Origin: Fretibacter rubidus
Lineage (GTDB): Bacteria > Pseudomonadota > Alphaproteobacteria > Caulobacterales > Maricaulaceae
Direction: 5' to 3'
Assembly: GCF_041429785.1 (NCBI RefSeq)
Contig: NZ_CP163423.1
Location: 2,542,001-2,606,000, forward strand
DNA: 64,000 nucleotides
Shown here: positions 1-9,283 of the stretch, piece by piece
How positions within the stretch are numbered: position 1 is the stretch's first letter
Layout of the letters: every line of letters begins with the position of its first letter
Made by a program: the position numbers and the translations under genes
The notes under the pieces: model-generated
Database searches by the model: none
What the model was told of the DNA's origin: nothing
The model's input: the letters and a program-made list of their open reading frames with translations, nothing else

Positions 1-174
1 GGAAAGTCTTAGGGCGTGAGGCTTGGGCAGCTCACCAGCGATAGGGTCTTCATTAATATCTGCGGGAATTACATGATTGGGGACAACGCCAATTTGCGCG
101 AGTAAGTCAAGCCTACGGGGTGAGGCCGACGCCAAAATAAGCGGCGGACAGTCAGAGTGCGGCGCGCCGTGCAT
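1..174 (-). CDS. maf: Maf-like nucleotide pyrophosphatase, N-terminal part (cut by window edge)
   Basis: Only the first 58 residues lie in the window; the gene continues past base 1. The segment reads LILASASPRRLDLL near residues 13-26. This is the SxSPRR signature that binds the phosphates in the Maf/YhdE family of house-cleaning nucleoside triphosphate pyrophosphatases, which remove non-canonical or modified nucleotides. It starts with ATG nine bases after the infA stop, so it is probably co-transcribed with infA. The infA-maf pair is a common alphaproteobacterial arrangement. Family assignment is secure; substrate class cannot be judged from the fragment. Confidence 0.9.
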   Translation of the reverse strand, partial: MHGAPHSDCPPLILASASPRRLDLLAQIGVVPNHVIPADINEDPIAGELPKPHALRLS

Positions 175-183
175 AGGCGCAGA

Positions 184-402
184 TTACTTGAAACGGTAAG
201 TAATACGACCCTTGGTCAGGTCATATGGGGTCATCTCGACAGTGACCTTATCGCCCGCCAAAACGCGGATACGGTTTTTACGCATACGACCAGCCGTATG
301 GGCAATGATCTCGTGATCATTAATGAGTTTCACGCGAAATGTCGCATTCGGCAGAAGTTCTACAACTTCGCCTTCAAACTCGAGTAATTCTTCTTTAGCC
401 AA
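184..402 (-). CDS. infA: Translation initiation factor IF-1
   Basis: The 72-residue product is a full-length IF-1 (S1-like OB fold). It carries the family core [12 protein letters not shown] near residues 15-26, [14 protein letters not shown], and the [10 protein letters not shown] end. IF-1 binds the ribosomal A site during initiation. The only start matching the family N-terminus (MAKEE) is a TTG. An AAGGA Shine-Dalgarno-like sequence lies about six bases upstream, so I accept TTG. An intrinsic terminator at 466-488 separates it from the phosphatase gene upstream, so infA probably has its own promoter in the short AT-rich gap, followed by maf in the same transcript. Confidence 0.97.
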   Translation of the reverse strand: MAKEELLEFEGEVVELLPNATFRVKLINDHEIIAHTAGRMRKNRIRVLAGDKVTVEMTPYDLTKGRITYRFK

Positions 403-465
403 ACTTATTCCTTTTTTCAGCTCTGCAACTTTTGTGTTACCGTGCGCTATATAGGGGTTTATTTG

Positions 466-488
466 AAAAAAACAGCCCTAATGGCTGT
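466..488 (-). terminator. Intrinsic terminator after the phosphatase gene
   Basis: Read on the minus strand, ACAGCC, a five-base loop and GGCTGT form a six-pair stem followed by a run of T. It lies just past the stop of the low-molecular-weight phosphatase gene and before infA. It should end the murA-side transcript. Confidence 0.75.
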
Positions 489-497
489 GATTACGCC

Positions 498-944
498 CTA
501 TTTTGCGGGCTTTTGCTCAAAATGCCGCGCTAAACGGTTGTCAATATAGTCCCGCACGGCCCGGTAATTGTTCATCATCGCCCGTACATCAAGCGACCCT
601 GTCGTCGGGTCGGGGATGGACCAAACCTCGACCGTGGTATCGCTATCTTCAAAAACAGCCTTGGCGGCCTCCCCTGCGGCATCGGTAAAGGCAATGACGT
701 GATCAAAATTTGTATCGCCCAAATCGCCCAGAGTTCGGGCGTGATGGGCGCTCATATCGACGCCTTTCTCAGCCATCACCGATACCATAATGTCATCAAG
801 GTGACCGCTGGCCATACCCGCCGATTGTACATAAATGTCGCGACCAAACCGCTTTTTCATAAGACCTTCGGCCATGGGCGAACGAATGGAGTTTAGATAA
901 CACACAAACAATATCGATGATGGGAGCGGAATAGATTTTCCCAT
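498..944 (-). CDS. Low-molecular-weight protein-tyrosine-phosphatase family protein
   Basis: The protein is 148 residues from the ATG one base after the UPF0262 stop; longer in-frame extensions run into that gene and were rejected. It has the family phosphate-binding loop C-x5-R-S at Cys15-Arg21 (VCYLNSIRSP) and a SIPDP segment in the C-terminal half holding the general-acid Asp. Members dephosphorylate phosphotyrosine or act as arsenate reductases; the sequence alone does not decide which. It is the promoter-distal gene of a run from murA, and the order UPF0262-phosphatase-infA-maf is conserved in alphaproteobacteria. An intrinsic terminator follows. Confidence 0.9.
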   Translation of the reverse strand: MGKSIPLPSSILFVCYLNSIRSPMAEGLMKKRFGRDIYVQSAGMASGHLDDIMVSVMAEKGVDMSAHHARTLGDLGDTNFDHVIAFTDAAGEAAKAVFEDSDTTVEVWSIPDPTTGSLDVRAMMNNYRAVRDYIDNRLARHFEQKPAK

Positions 945-945
945 A

Positions 946-1452
946 TCACGTCCGCCTGTGCAACGAGCAGATGAGGGTAAACAAGCGCCGCGAGGTGTTA
1001 AAATCAATCTCGGCCTGATTACGAAGGCTATCAGTTAAAAGCCGCGATCCTTCATTATGAAGGCCCCTTCGTCCCATATCTATCGCTTCAATCTGTGCGC
1101 TTGTCGCTGTACGAATAGCGTTGTGATAGCTTTCACAAATCATAAAATAGTCTTTGACGATGCGTCGAAATGGGGTCAGTGACAGCGTAATATCATCCCG
1201 CTCTGCCCCGTTTGATCGTTTGACCTTCATAATGAGTTTGGACGCATCGCGAAGCGCTATATCAACAATATAAGGACCAGCATCACTGGTCAGCGGGCGG
1301 AAGACGTTATCTTCCAGCAAATCAAAAATCGCAACACGGCGTTCATGCTGCATTTCGGGACTGGTCGCCGGCAAGCTATCAGCATCAATGTTTAGCTCAT
1401 TAATATAATGGTCACCGTCTATAGGATCAGAGTTGTCGCTTGTTTCACTCAT
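946..1452 (-). CDS. UPF0262 family protein
   Basis: The 168-residue soluble protein has the hallmark stretches of UPF0262: HERRVAIFDLLEDN, LTPFRRIVKDYFMICESY and IEAIDMGRRGLHNEGS, ending near RRLFTLICSLH. The family is alphaproteobacterial and has no known function. It lies between the DUF2948 gene (14-base gap) and the phosphatase gene (1-base gap), which indicates one operon. In many relatives hisD stands between DUF2948 and UPF0262, but there is no room for it here. No membrane segment or signal peptide is visible. Confidence 0.93.
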   Translation of the reverse strand: MSETSDNSDPIDGDHYINELNIDADSLPATSPEMQHERRVAIFDLLEDNVFRPLTSDAGPYIVDIALRDASKLIMKVKRSNGAERDDITLSLTPFRRIVKDYFMICESYHNAIRTATSAQIEAIDMGRRGLHNEGSRLLTDSLRNQAEIDFNTSRRLFTLICSLHRRT

Positions 1453-1466
1453 ATAATCACAGCGCC

Positions 1467-1904
1467 CTAATCATCGGGGTGAAGCGGCACAGATTTGGTC
1501 CTGCGCGGCGGGGCTGTATCAGCGAGTATCAAATCAATCGCCTCGACATCACAAACAATCTCACCATTACCCGCAAAAACGAGATGTAGTTTTCCGGAAG
1601 GGGCCAAAGTAACATTTTCAGACGGCACAAACCCAACGGATAGCAAGACTGCCAGCGCCTCTTTATTATCGCGTTCAATACCGCGCGAGGCGACTGACAG
1701 AATACCGTCAACTCTAAGGCCGCAAAGCACACGTTCTTGCCCGTCACCATTTTCGTGGCGAAAGCGGGTCAAGCGCAAGGTGAGCGAACGCCCTTTGCGG
1801 TCATAGCTGATTTCACCGATACGAATAATCGCATCTTGTAAGACGCTACTGATTACGGTCAGGTCATCAGCGCTTTCCGCTTTTAATTTCAGCCCTAATG
1901 GCAC
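1467..1904 (-). CDS. DUF2948 family protein
   Basis: I start this 145-residue protein at a GTG preceded by GGAGG. The start lies 14 bases after the murA stop and gives the typical N-terminus MPLGLKLKAESADDL. The longer in-frame reading begins inside murA. The pattern DDLTVISSVLQDAIIRIGEISYD followed by an arginine-rich strand and a C-terminal acidic helix matches DUF2948, an alphaproteobacterial family of unknown function that is nearly always beside murA. No catalytic motif is evident. It is probably translated from the murA transcript. Confidence 0.88.
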   Translation of the reverse strand: MPLGLKLKAESADDLTVISSVLQDAIIRIGEISYDRKGRSLTLRLTRFRHENGDGQERVLCGLRVDGILSVASRGIERDNKEALAVLLSVGFVPSENVTLAPSGKLHLVFAGNGEIVCDVEAIDLILADTAPPRRTKSVPLHPDD

Positions 1905-1918
1905 ACAGCCTCCATATG

Positions 1919-3181
1919 TTATTCTGGAACGCGGGAGATTTTCGCCCCGCATTGTCCAAGTTTAACTTCGATGTGTTCAAAGCCGCGGTCAAGGTGATAA
2001 ACGCGACCAACATGCGTTTGTCCTTTCGCCGCCAGTCCCGCCGCAATTAAAGACGCGGAGGCGCGCAAATCTGTCGCCATGACTTGTGCCCCGCGCAAAG
2101 CTTTCACGCCGCGCACAATCGCTTCGCGCCCAGTCACGGTAATATCTGCGCCCATACGGGTCAGTTCAGGACAATGCATGAAACGGTTCTCGAAAATATT
2201 TTCGCGTATAATAGACACACCGTCAGCGAGACACATCAGCGCCATAAACTGCGCCTGTAAATCGGTCGGAAACCCCGGATAGGCTTGCGTGTCTAAATCG
2301 ACGGGCTTAATCAAGCCGCCGTCACGTTCAATCGTAACCGTGTTTTCGTCCATGCTAACATGGGCACCCGCCTGCGCAATGAGCGGCCAGAGCGAGCCAA
2401 GGTGATCATGCCTGATACCTCTCAGTCGCACTTTACCCCCTGCCGTGGCAGCGGCTAGCGCATAGGTGCCTGCCTCTATGCGGTCTGGCACAACAGCGTG
2501 CTCGACACCGGATAATTTCGAGACGCCTGTGATTGTCATCTCAGACCGTCCGGCACCTTCAATTTTCGCCCCCATCGCGTTTAAGCAATTGGCGAGATCA
2601 ACGATTTCAGGTTCGCGTGCAACATTGCTCAGCACTGTTGTGCCCTTAGCAAGAACGGCCGCTAAGACAGCGTGTTCCGTTGCCCCAACACTGATAAATG
2701 GAAAAGTAATCTCTCCCCCTGTGAGGCCGTTTTTCGCCGTCGCGATGACGTAGCCCTCGTCTAGCACAATATCTGCGCCGAGCGCTTCCAGCGCTTTTAA
2801 GTGTAAATCTACAGGACGCGCACCAATTGCACAGCCGCCAGGTAGGGACACTTTTGCCGCCCCCTCACGAGCCAGCGTCGGGCCCAGCACATTAAAGCTC
2901 GCGCGCATTTTACGTACCAGATCATAAGGCGCAGTCGTCGATGTCAGGGATTTCGCATGAAGCGTCATGGTTGAGCCCTCGCCTGCGTCAACCTTTACAC
3001 CCATATGCTCCAATAGCCCCGCCATAGAGCGCGTATCACGCAGTCGCGGCATATTGGTTAGAGTAACAAGCTCATCGGTCAGCAGGCAGACCGCCATTAA
3101 TTTGATTGCTGAATTTTTTGCGCCGCTGACCTGTATATCGCCTTCTAGCTGATGGCCGCCTTCTATGACTATCTTATCCAT
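1919..3181 (-). CDS. murA: UDP-N-acetylglucosamine 1-carboxyvinyltransferase
   Basis: MurA transfers enolpyruvate from phosphoenolpyruvate to UDP-GlcNAc, the first committed cytoplasmic step of peptidoglycan synthesis. The 420-residue length is typical. The N-terminus has the GAKNSA substrate motif. The catalytic cysteine is present at residue 117 in PGGCAIGARPVDLH, so the enzyme should be of the fosfomycin-sensitive Cys type rather than the Asp variant. Later blocks YPGFPTDLQAQFMAL and GFEHIEVKLGQCGA fit the inside-out barrel domains. It heads the run murA-DUF2948-UPF0262-phosphatase. The 93 bases upstream, towards the small gene at 3275, should hold its promoter. Confidence 0.98.
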   Translation of the reverse strand: MDKIVIEGGHQLEGDIQVSGAKNSAIKLMAVCLLTDELVTLTNMPRLRDTRSMAGLLEHMGVKVDAGEGSTMTLHAKSLTSTTAPYDLVRKMRASFNVLGPTLAREGAAKVSLPGGCAIGARPVDLHLKALEALGADIVLDEGYVIATAKNGLTGGEITFPFISVGATEHAVLAAVLAKGTTVLSNVAREPEIVDLANCLNAMGAKIEGAGRSEMTITGVSKLSGVEHAVVPDRIEAGTYALAAATAGGKVRLRGIRHDHLGSLWPLIAQAGAHVSMDENTVTIERDGGLIKPVDLDTQAYPGFPTDLQAQFMALMCLADGVSIIRENIFENRFMHCPELTRMGADITVTGREAIVRGVKALRGAQVMATDLRASASLIAAGLAAKGQTHVGRVYHLDRGFEHIEVKLGQCGAKISRVPE

Positions 3182-3274
3182 GGGTACCCTCTTTAATGTG
3201 ATGACTATCTGGTGGATTAGACAGAATCACTACGGCGACTGTGGGGTTTTCATAGGGCAATTTAGCGGCTTTCA

Positions 3275-3427
3275 CTAGGGCTGCTCAGATGCGGCGTCAG
3301 ACGACTTTTGTTTGCGGGCGGCCTGTTTACGGCGGCGCAGATTTTCGCGAAGCTTCGCCGCAACACGTGCATCACGGTCTGCGGCGCGTTTTTGGGCTGG
3401 AGTTAAAGGCTCTGGCGTATCAGTCAT
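3275..3427 (-). CDS. Small basic hypothetical protein (50 aa)
   Basis: This short frame upstream of murA encodes about 50 residues, or 52 from a second in-frame ATG at 3433. It begins MTDTPEPLTPAQKRAADRD and then becomes a strongly basic helix with the arginine cluster LRENLRRRKQAARKQK, ending in a polar tail. Similar tiny, highly charged proteins are often annotated beside murA in alphaproteobacteria, but I cannot name a family. It has an ATG start and the codon use of its neighbours. I treat it as probable, with no functional claim. Confidence 0.55.
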   Translation of the reverse strand: MTDTPEPLTPAQKRAADRDARVAAKLRENLRRRKQAARKQKSSDAASEQP

Positions 3428-3467
3428 AGTCATGAGTTAGGGCGAATGGGCGCTTAATTCAACCGCC

Positions 3468-4115
3468 CTAATCAATGCCGATCATCTTATGCGTTTGAAT
3501 AGACAGACACCACTGCGGATGGGTGAGGCAATATTCAACACAGGCTTTTACATTAGTCGCGTTTTGTTCTGGACGAAACAAGCTATCATCACGGGGTTGC
3601 AGAGAGAAACGCGCGAAATCCATATGAGCGAAATCATCGGGTGTATTTTCAATCTGCGGATAGACCAGCTTTAACTCATGGCCTGATATCTGCACGACCT
3701 CTGCGCCCGCTTTGGGCGAAATACAGAGCCAATCAATACCGTCTGGCGCGATGACTGTGCCGTTACTTTCTACCGCGATTTTAAATCCTGCCGCATGGAG
3801 GGCATCAATTAAAGGCGCGTCGAGTTGCAGCAGCGGCTCTCCGCCTGTGGCGACAATCCATTTATTGGGCTGTCCTGCTGGCCAGTGGTTTTCTAAGGCA
3901 GCAACGAGGTCTTGCGGTGTTTTAAATTTACCGCCGCCCGGGCCGTCAACGCCAACAAAATCAGTGTCGCAAAAATTACACACGGCATCGGCGCGGTCTC
4001 GTTCAAGGCCTGACCAAAGGTTACAGCCTGCAAAACGCAGGAAAATTGCGGGCAGGCCCGTCTGGCCGCCTTCGCCCTGAATGGTCAGGTAAATCTCTTT
4101 GACGCTATAAACCAC
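3468..4115 (-). CDS. queE: 7-carboxy-7-deazaguanine synthase (radical SAM)
   Basis: QueE converts 6-carboxy-tetrahydropterin to 7-carboxy-7-deazaguanine on the route to queuosine. The protein begins [27 protein letters not shown]. It carries the cluster-binding cysteines in an expanded loop: C, about 15 residues, then CNFCDTDF. A glycine-rich SAM segment (TGGEPLLQ) follows. I chose a GTG start giving 215 residues, which overlaps the end of queC by 11 bases; the longer frame lies wholly inside queC. The overlap suggests translational coupling in a queC-queE operon. queD and queF are not in the window. Confidence 0.93.
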   Translation of the reverse strand: MVYSVKEIYLTIQGEGGQTGLPAIFLRFAGCNLWSGLERDRADAVCNFCDTDFVGVDGPGGGKFKTPQDLVAALENHWPAGQPNKWIVATGGEPLLQLDAPLIDALHAAGFKIAVESNGTVIAPDGIDWLCISPKAGAEVVQISGHELKLVYPQIENTPDDFAHMDFARFSLQPRDDSLFRPEQNATNVKACVEYCLTHPQWCLSIQTHKMIGID

Positions 4116-4824
4116 GGGAATAATCCGCCCAGCCTTTGGCACGCAGGTCACACGCTGGACATGTCCCGCAACCATAGCCCCAGTCAAAACGCCCGTCGCG
4201 CACGCCCTTGTAACACGTGTGAGTGTCTTCCAAGATAAGCTCGACCAAGGCGTCACCACCCAAAACATGCGCCACGGCCCAAGCGCCTGCTTTGGACAAA
4301 TGCATCAGCGGTGTTTCCAGAGTAAACGGCACATCCATACCCAGCGATATAGCGCGCATTTGCGCGTCTAATGTGTCTTTGCGGCAATCGGGATAGCCAG
4401 AAAAATCAGCTTCGCACATACCGCCGATGAGCGTGTGTGCGCCGCGACGGTAGCCAATGGCCGCCGCGAAATTTAGAAATATTAAATTCCGCCCCGGCAC
4501 AAATGTAGAGGGCAAGCCTGTCTCATTAATCTCAATCTCTACATCCCGCGTCAGAGACGTTTCCGATATTTGGCCCAGCGCCGATAAATCAACCAAATGA
4601 TCTTCGCCGAGCTTGTTTGACCATTTTGGAAAATCCGTTTTAAATCGGGACAGCACAGTGTCGCGGCACTGCATCTCGACACTGTGGCGCTGGTCATAAT
4701 CAAACCCAACCGTCTCCACATGGGCATATCGCTCAAGCGCCCAAGCTAGGCATGTGGCGCTATCTTGCCCGCCAGAGAACATGATTAGGGCTTTTTTGGG
4801 TCTATCTATCGCTGCATCACTCAT
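4105..4824 (-). CDS. queC: 7-cyano-7-deazaguanine synthase
   Basis: QueC turns 7-carboxy-7-deazaguanine into preQ0 with ATP and ammonia. From the ATG at 4824 the protein is 239 residues. It opens with the PP-loop [14 protein letters not shown] near residues 16-29 and ends with the zinc-binding cysteines of [14 protein letters not shown] preceded by HTCYKG. Upstream in-frame residues look like non-coding leader and were excluded. It is the first gene of the queC-queE pair and is divergent from the secreted protein at 4931, with about 100 bases between the starts to hold both promoters. Confidence 0.95.
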   Translation of the reverse strand: MSDAAIDRPKKALIMFSGGQDSATCLAWALERYAHVETVGFDYDQRHSVEMQCRDTVLSRFKTDFPKWSNKLGEDHLVDLSALGQISETSLTRDVEIEINETGLPSTFVPGRNLIFLNFAAAIGYRRGAHTLIGGMCEADFSGYPDCRKDTLDAQMRAISLGMDVPFTLETPLMHLSKAGAWAVAHVLGGDALVELILEDTHTCYKGVRDGRFDWGYGCGTCPACDLRAKGWADYSRGL

Positions 4825-4930
4825 GCGCGGCGCTATATCGCGGAAATTACGCCCTGACCAGAGGCGATGGCATGAAACATGAAACGCTACACTCGAATAC
4901 AGACTGCAGATTAGACGAATCGAGATAGCT

Positions 4931-5473
4931 ATGGCTTTAATGACAAATGCAAAACCCAAAAAATTTCAATTTAAAAAGCGTTATATTGCCTTCGCGATTA
5001 TCAGCGCGGAAATGCTAGCTTTACCCTTCGCTATTCCTGCGGCTGCGCAAATCATTGACCGCGTGTCGTTTTCAATCCCTCAACAAGTCGCCAGTGTGAA
5101 CATTGACGCTGAACCCGGTAAAACGCAGCTTGTCATCACCTCCAATGCTGGTTTTACAGTTGCCACCGAAGGCGCGATTGGTGATTTTGACGTGCGTGTG
5201 CAACCGTCTGGCAGTATCAATGGCACCCGCTATGGTGATAACGCCCAAGCCCCTGGTCCTTTGCAAGGCTGCGGCGTGGCCACGACAACAACCCCACAAA
5301 TCATTTATAATGCGACTCAAAAAACAGCCTTGCGCAAGGGCGAAATTTTAAGCCAGTCCGTTATTGTCGAAATTAATTACGATCCCGCGCTAAAGCCTAA
5401 ATTTGTCGTCAAGACACTGGATAATTCAAAAGGTCTTGCGCAAGCGGGCGCCTGCACAGTCATTGACAGCTAA
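4931..5473 (+). CDS. Hypothetical secreted or membrane-anchored protein
   Basis: I do not recognise this 180-residue protein. It has a basic N-terminus ([10 protein letters not shown]) followed by a hydrophobic stretch ending in [11 protein letters not shown], which looks like a signal peptide cleaved after Ala. The remainder is polar and beta-rich, with two cysteines (GCGVATT and GACTV) that could pair in the periplasm. An alternative ATG lies at 4940. It is divergent from queC and ends exactly where the convergent recQ gene ends, with no bases between the two stop codons. No enzymatic motif is visible. Confidence 0.7.
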   Translation: MALMTNAKPKKFQFKKRYIAFAIISAEMLALPFAIPAAAQIIDRVSFSIPQQVASVNIDAEPGKTQLVITSNAGFTVATEGAIGDFDVRVQPSGSINGTRYGDNAQAPGPLQGCGVATTTTPQIIYNATQKTALRKGEILSQSVIVEINYDPALKPKFVVKTLDNSKGLAQAGACTVIDS

Positions 5474-7279
5474 TTAATTAACATCCGCGAGAACCTCTAA
5501 AAACGCTGCGCCAAAGCGGTCATATTTGACCTCGCCGACTCCTGAGACTTCTAGCATTTGGGCACGGCTTGTAGGCCGTTTGCCTGCCATATCAATCAGG
5601 GTCGCGTCAGAAAATACAATATAGGCAGGTTTGCCGAGTTCGCGGGCCAGTGCCGCACGGCAGGATTTTAGCCTGGCGAGCAAGGTGGCGTCACGATCTG
5701 ATAGGCCACTTTCACGCGCCAGTTTTGTGCGGTCACGGTCTTTGCGAGTCGCGCGTGTGTTGGTGCGAATGGATTTACATTCAAATGTTGCTGTACCTTC
5801 GACCACGGCGCGGCCTTTGTCTTTAACGCCCAACGCGCCGTAACGCGCAATATCCATATCAATATGCCCGCTGGCCAGAGCTTGCCGGATCAAACCTTGT
5901 AAATAAGGGGCGCCAATCGCTTTGGCTTTACCATAGCTGGGTAATTTATCGTGACCAAACTGGCGCACGCGTTCTGTATCTGCGCCGCGCGCGACCGCAA
6001 TGATATGCGCTTGGCCGAACCGCTCGCCCGTCTCAATAATTGTATCCAAGATAAACCGCAGCGGTTCTGTTGCATCAATCATCTCGGGCGGATCTTCACA
6101 AATATCGCAATTTTTACACGCGGGACTGTCTTCGCCGAAATAACTCAGCATAACTTGGCGGCGACAGGTCGAGGCCTCACAATACGTCAGTAGAGCATCG
6201 AGGCGTTTCATTTCACGAATTTGATGGGCGGGTTCAGAATTTTCCTCGGAAATAAACTGCCTTCGCATCCGCACATCATCAAGACCGTAAAGCATATGTG
6301 TGAGCGCGGGCGCGCCGTCACGCCCGGCGCGGCCAATTTCTTGGTAATAGGCCTCCATAGACCCAGGCAAGTTTAGGTGAAAGACAAACCGTATATCAGG
6401 CTTATCAATCCCCATCCCAAAAGCGATTGTTGCCACAATCACGACGCCCTCTTCGGCCATAAAGCGTTCTTGCGTATCAAACCGCAGCCCCGCATCAAGG
6501 CCTGCGTGATAGGGCAAAGCCTTATGCCCCGCGGCGCGCAAATGTGCGGCATATTCCTCTGTGTTTTTACGCGAGAGGCAATAGACAATGCCCGCCTGCC
6601 CGCGCACGCCGTCCATAAACGCAAGGAGTTGTTTCTTCCGGTCAATTTTTGGTGTGACGGTTAGCGATAAATTCGGTCTATCAAATCCGTGGACAATGAC
6701 CCGTCCCCGTCCCGCAAATAAAGCATCCGCGATGTCGTCGCGTGTGGCGGCATCAGCTGTTGCGGTAAAGGCCGCAATCCGTGCATCAGGAAAATGGGTC
6801 TTTAAATCTGATAATTGTGCATATTCTGGGCGAAAGGCTGGCCCCCATTTTGACACGCAATGCGCCTCGTCCACCACAAACATCGACACACCAACCGCTT
6901 TCATGGCGGACATCATACGCGGCGTCATCAGGCGTTCAGGTGAAAGATAAAGCAGTTTCACTTGTCCCGCTGCCACGCGCCGCCATTCCGACACATTCAC
7001 CTCCCGGCCTTGGCCAGAATGAATACAGGCCACATCCACGCCATTAGCGCGCAGCCCCGCTACCTGATTATCCATCAAAGCCACCAGGGGTGAGACCACT
7101 ACAGTTAAACCGTCCAGAAGTAATGCCGGCACTTGGTAACACAGCGATTTGCCCGCGCCCGTTGGCATAACCGCCAGCAGGTTCTCACCGCGCATCAAAT
7201 GATCGATAATCGGACCTTGACCGGGGCGAAAGCTGCCAAAGCCGAAAACGGACTGCAATATAGAATCAGGGCTTTGCAT
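5474..7279 (-). CDS. recQ: ATP-dependent DNA helicase RecQ
   Basis: RecQ unwinds DNA 3'-5' in recombination repair. Visible elements from the ATG at 7279 (601 residues) are Walker A PTGAGKS (about 39-45), the Walker B box DEAH (137-140), motif VI IGRAGRDG, the RQC zinc cysteines in STCRRQVMLSYF and CKNCDIC, and a C-terminal HRDC domain. An upstream in-frame GTG at 7375 would add 32 residues and cannot be excluded. The aromatic-rich loop after DEAH reads SKWGPAFRPEY. The usual form is SQWGHDFRPEY, so two normally conserved loop residues are replaced. Confidence 0.95.
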   Translation of the reverse strand: MQSPDSILQSVFGFGSFRPGQGPIIDHLMRGENLLAVMPTGAGKSLCYQVPALLLDGLTVVVSPLVALMDNQVAGLRANGVDVACIHSGQGREVNVSEWRRVAAGQVKLLYLSPERLMTPRMMSAMKAVGVSMFVVDEAHCVSKWGPAFRPEYAQLSDLKTHFPDARIAAFTATADAATRDDIADALFAGRGRVIVHGFDRPNLSLTVTPKIDRKKQLLAFMDGVRGQAGIVYCLSRKNTEEYAAHLRAAGHKALPYHAGLDAGLRFDTQERFMAEEGVVIVATIAFGMGIDKPDIRFVFHLNLPGSMEAYYQEIGRAGRDGAPALTHMLYGLDDVRMRRQFISEENSEPAHQIREMKRLDALLTYCEASTCRRQVMLSYFGEDSPACKNCDICEDPPEMIDATEPLRFILDTIIETGERFGQAHIIAVARGADTERVRQFGHDKLPSYGKAKAIGAPYLQGLIRQALASGHIDMDIARYGALGVKDKGRAVVEGTATFECKSIRTNTRATRKDRDRTKLARESGLSDRDATLLARLKSCRAALARELGKPAYIVFSDATLIDMAGKRPTSRAQMLEVSGVGEVKYDRFGAAFLEVLADVN

Positions 7280-7402
7280 AGTGCTTTCGTGGACGCGAAG
7301 CCCCTCTAAAACAAGGGTTAAGCCATGCAAATATGTGGTTAAGATTGGGTGGTCATCGTCATTATTTTGTGACACATACCCTTTAGTTTAATCGGGACGG
7401 TT

Positions 7403-9274
7403 ATGGTTGATAATGCAGACATTTCTGGACGCTCTTCGGGGGCCGCGTTTAGCGAGGCCGTGGAGAAAGACAAAGCGCACCGCGCCAAATCCCGTTCATT
7501 AAAGCCGCTACGGGCACTTTGGCCTTTTGTGACCCGCTATCCGGGCTGGCTTATCGGGTTTTTGATATTCTTAATCTTGTCCGCAGGGGCTGGGCTTATC
7601 CTGCCTGGAATATTAAAGCTGATTGTAGATTGCGGCTTTGGCGGCGATGCGATTTCAAACAGCACCTTTTGCACACGGGCGTCAACCTTTGGCGACGGCG
7701 ACCTGATGGGATATTTTGGCATCGCCGTTATTTTTGCGGTCTTTTATGCCGCCTTTGGTGCGTTACGGTTTTTCTTTATCACAACATTAGGGCAGCGCGT
7801 TATCGCCGATATTCGACGCGCGGTGTATTCCAAGCTGCTGACGCTTAGCCCCGCATTTTTTGAACGCGTGCGCACGGGCGAAGTGCTTTCGCGCCTAACG
7901 ACTGACACAACATTAATCGAAACGGTGATCACAGGGTCTATATCGTTTGCGCTCCGGTCTATCGCGACAATCATCGGTGCGCTGTTTTTAATGTTTGTGC
8001 TAAGTTGGAAATTATCCTTGATGGTTCTGGCTATAGGCCCGCTGATTATCGTACCTGCTATCATTGTTGGCAAACGCATTCGCAGTCTCTCGCGCTTGTC
8101 CCAAGACCGACTTGCTGAAGCTTCTGGTCGGGGGTCAGAAGCCCTAACGGCGGTGCAGACTGTGCAAGCCTTTACCCGTGAAGCCATGGAAGATGACAAT
8201 TTTTCTACCGCGATTGAGCAGAGCTTTGCAGCGCAGAAATCCCGTATCACCGTGCAGTCGTTGTTAACGGCGATGATATTTTCAATCTCTATGATTTCGA
8301 TATTCGGAATACTCCTTTACGGAGCGTCGTCTGTGTCTAAGGGTACAATTACGGGCGGAGATATTGCGGCCTTTACGGGCTACGCCATTTTAGTCGTCTC
8401 TAGTTCTGGCGCGCTGACAGAGACATGGACAAACCTGCTGCGCGCAGCAGGGGCGTCAGAGCGTTTGGTCGAAATCTTAGAGACCGAGTCAGAGATAAAA
8501 GCACCCGAGGACAATGCCGTGATGCTAAAATCCGTACGCGGTGAAATCGGCTTTAAAGATGTCAACTTTGCTTACCCAACGCGCCCTGATGACGTTATTT
8601 TAAAAGACATCACCCTTACCGTCGCCCCTGGCGAAACGGTTGCGCTTGTCGGGCCTTCGGGAGCCGGCAAATCGACCATCTTTCAGCTTTTGCTGCGGTT
8701 TTATGATGTTAAACAGGGGCGGGTCACACTGGACGGAAAAACTATCACCGCCTTTGACCCAACAGATTTGCGCAGAACATTTGCGATTGTACAGCAAAAC
8801 ACGCCGCTATTTTCTGGATCTGCCATGGATAACATTCGTTATGGCCGCGACGGGGCAAGCGACGCAGAGGTCATAGAAGCCGCCAAAGCCGCCTATGCAC
8901 ATGAGTTTATAATGGCGCTGCCCAAAGGGTATGAAACGGATCTCGGCGAGCGTGCTACGACCCTATCGGGTGGGCAACGACAACGGCTCGCGATTGCCCG
9001 TGCGATACTCCGTGATGCGCCTGTTCTGTTGCTGGATGAGGCGACAAGTGCGCTGGACGCTGAAAGTGAACGTGCCGTGCAAATGGCGTTTGAGGCCATG
9101 TCCAAAGACCGCACAACCATTGTCATTGCACACCGTTTGGCCACGGTGAAAAAGGCCGACCGCATTATTGTGTTTGATGAAGGTCGCATGGTCGGCGAGG
9201 GCACGCATGATAGTCTGATTAAGGATGACGGGCTTTATGCGCGTTTAGCGGCGCTGCAATTTGATAAGGGCTAG
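7403..9274 (+). CDS. ABC exporter, fused membrane and ATPase domains (MsbA/LmrA-like)
   Basis: This 623-residue half-transporter has a cytoplasmic N-terminal tail and six transmembrane helices in residues about 45-330. The nucleotide-binding domain has Walker A GPSGAGKST (about 416-424), the signature LSGGQRQRLAIARA (about 520), Walker B LLLDEATSALD and the switch IAHR. Such proteins work as homodimers exporting lipids, drugs or peptides; the substrate cannot be read from sequence. It is divergent from recQ and not embedded in a lipid A cluster, unlike the second exporter at 25 kb. It is probably monocistronic. Confidence 0.92.
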   Translation: MVDNADISGRSSGAAFSEAVEKDKAHRAKSRSLKPLRALWPFVTRYPGWLIGFLIFLILSAGAGLILPGILKLIVDCGFGGDAISNSTFCTRASTFGDGDLMGYFGIAVIFAVFYAAFGALRFFFITTLGQRVIADIRRAVYSKLLTLSPAFFERVRTGEVLSRLTTDTTLIETVITGSISFALRSIATIIGALFLMFVLSWKLSLMVLAIGPLIIVPAIIVGKRIRSLSRLSQDRLAEASGRGSEALTAVQTVQAFTREAMEDDNFSTAIEQSFAAQKSRITVQSLLTAMIFSISMISIFGILLYGASSVSKGTITGGDIAAFTGYAILVVSSSGALTETWTNLLRAAGASERLVEILETESEIKAPEDNAVMLKSVRGEIGFKDVNFAYPTRPDDVILKDITLTVAPGETVALVGPSGAGKSTIFQLLLRFYDVKQGRVTLDGKTITAFDPTDLRRTFAIVQQNTPLFSGSAMDNIRYGRDGASDAEVIEAAKAAYAHEFIMALPKGYETDLGERATTLSGGQRQRLAIARAILRDAPVLLLDEATSALDAESERAVQMAFEAMSKDRTTIVIAHRLATVKKADRIIVFDEGRMVGEGTHDSLIKDDGLYARLAALQFDKG

Positions 9275-9283
9275 AGGCTTACG

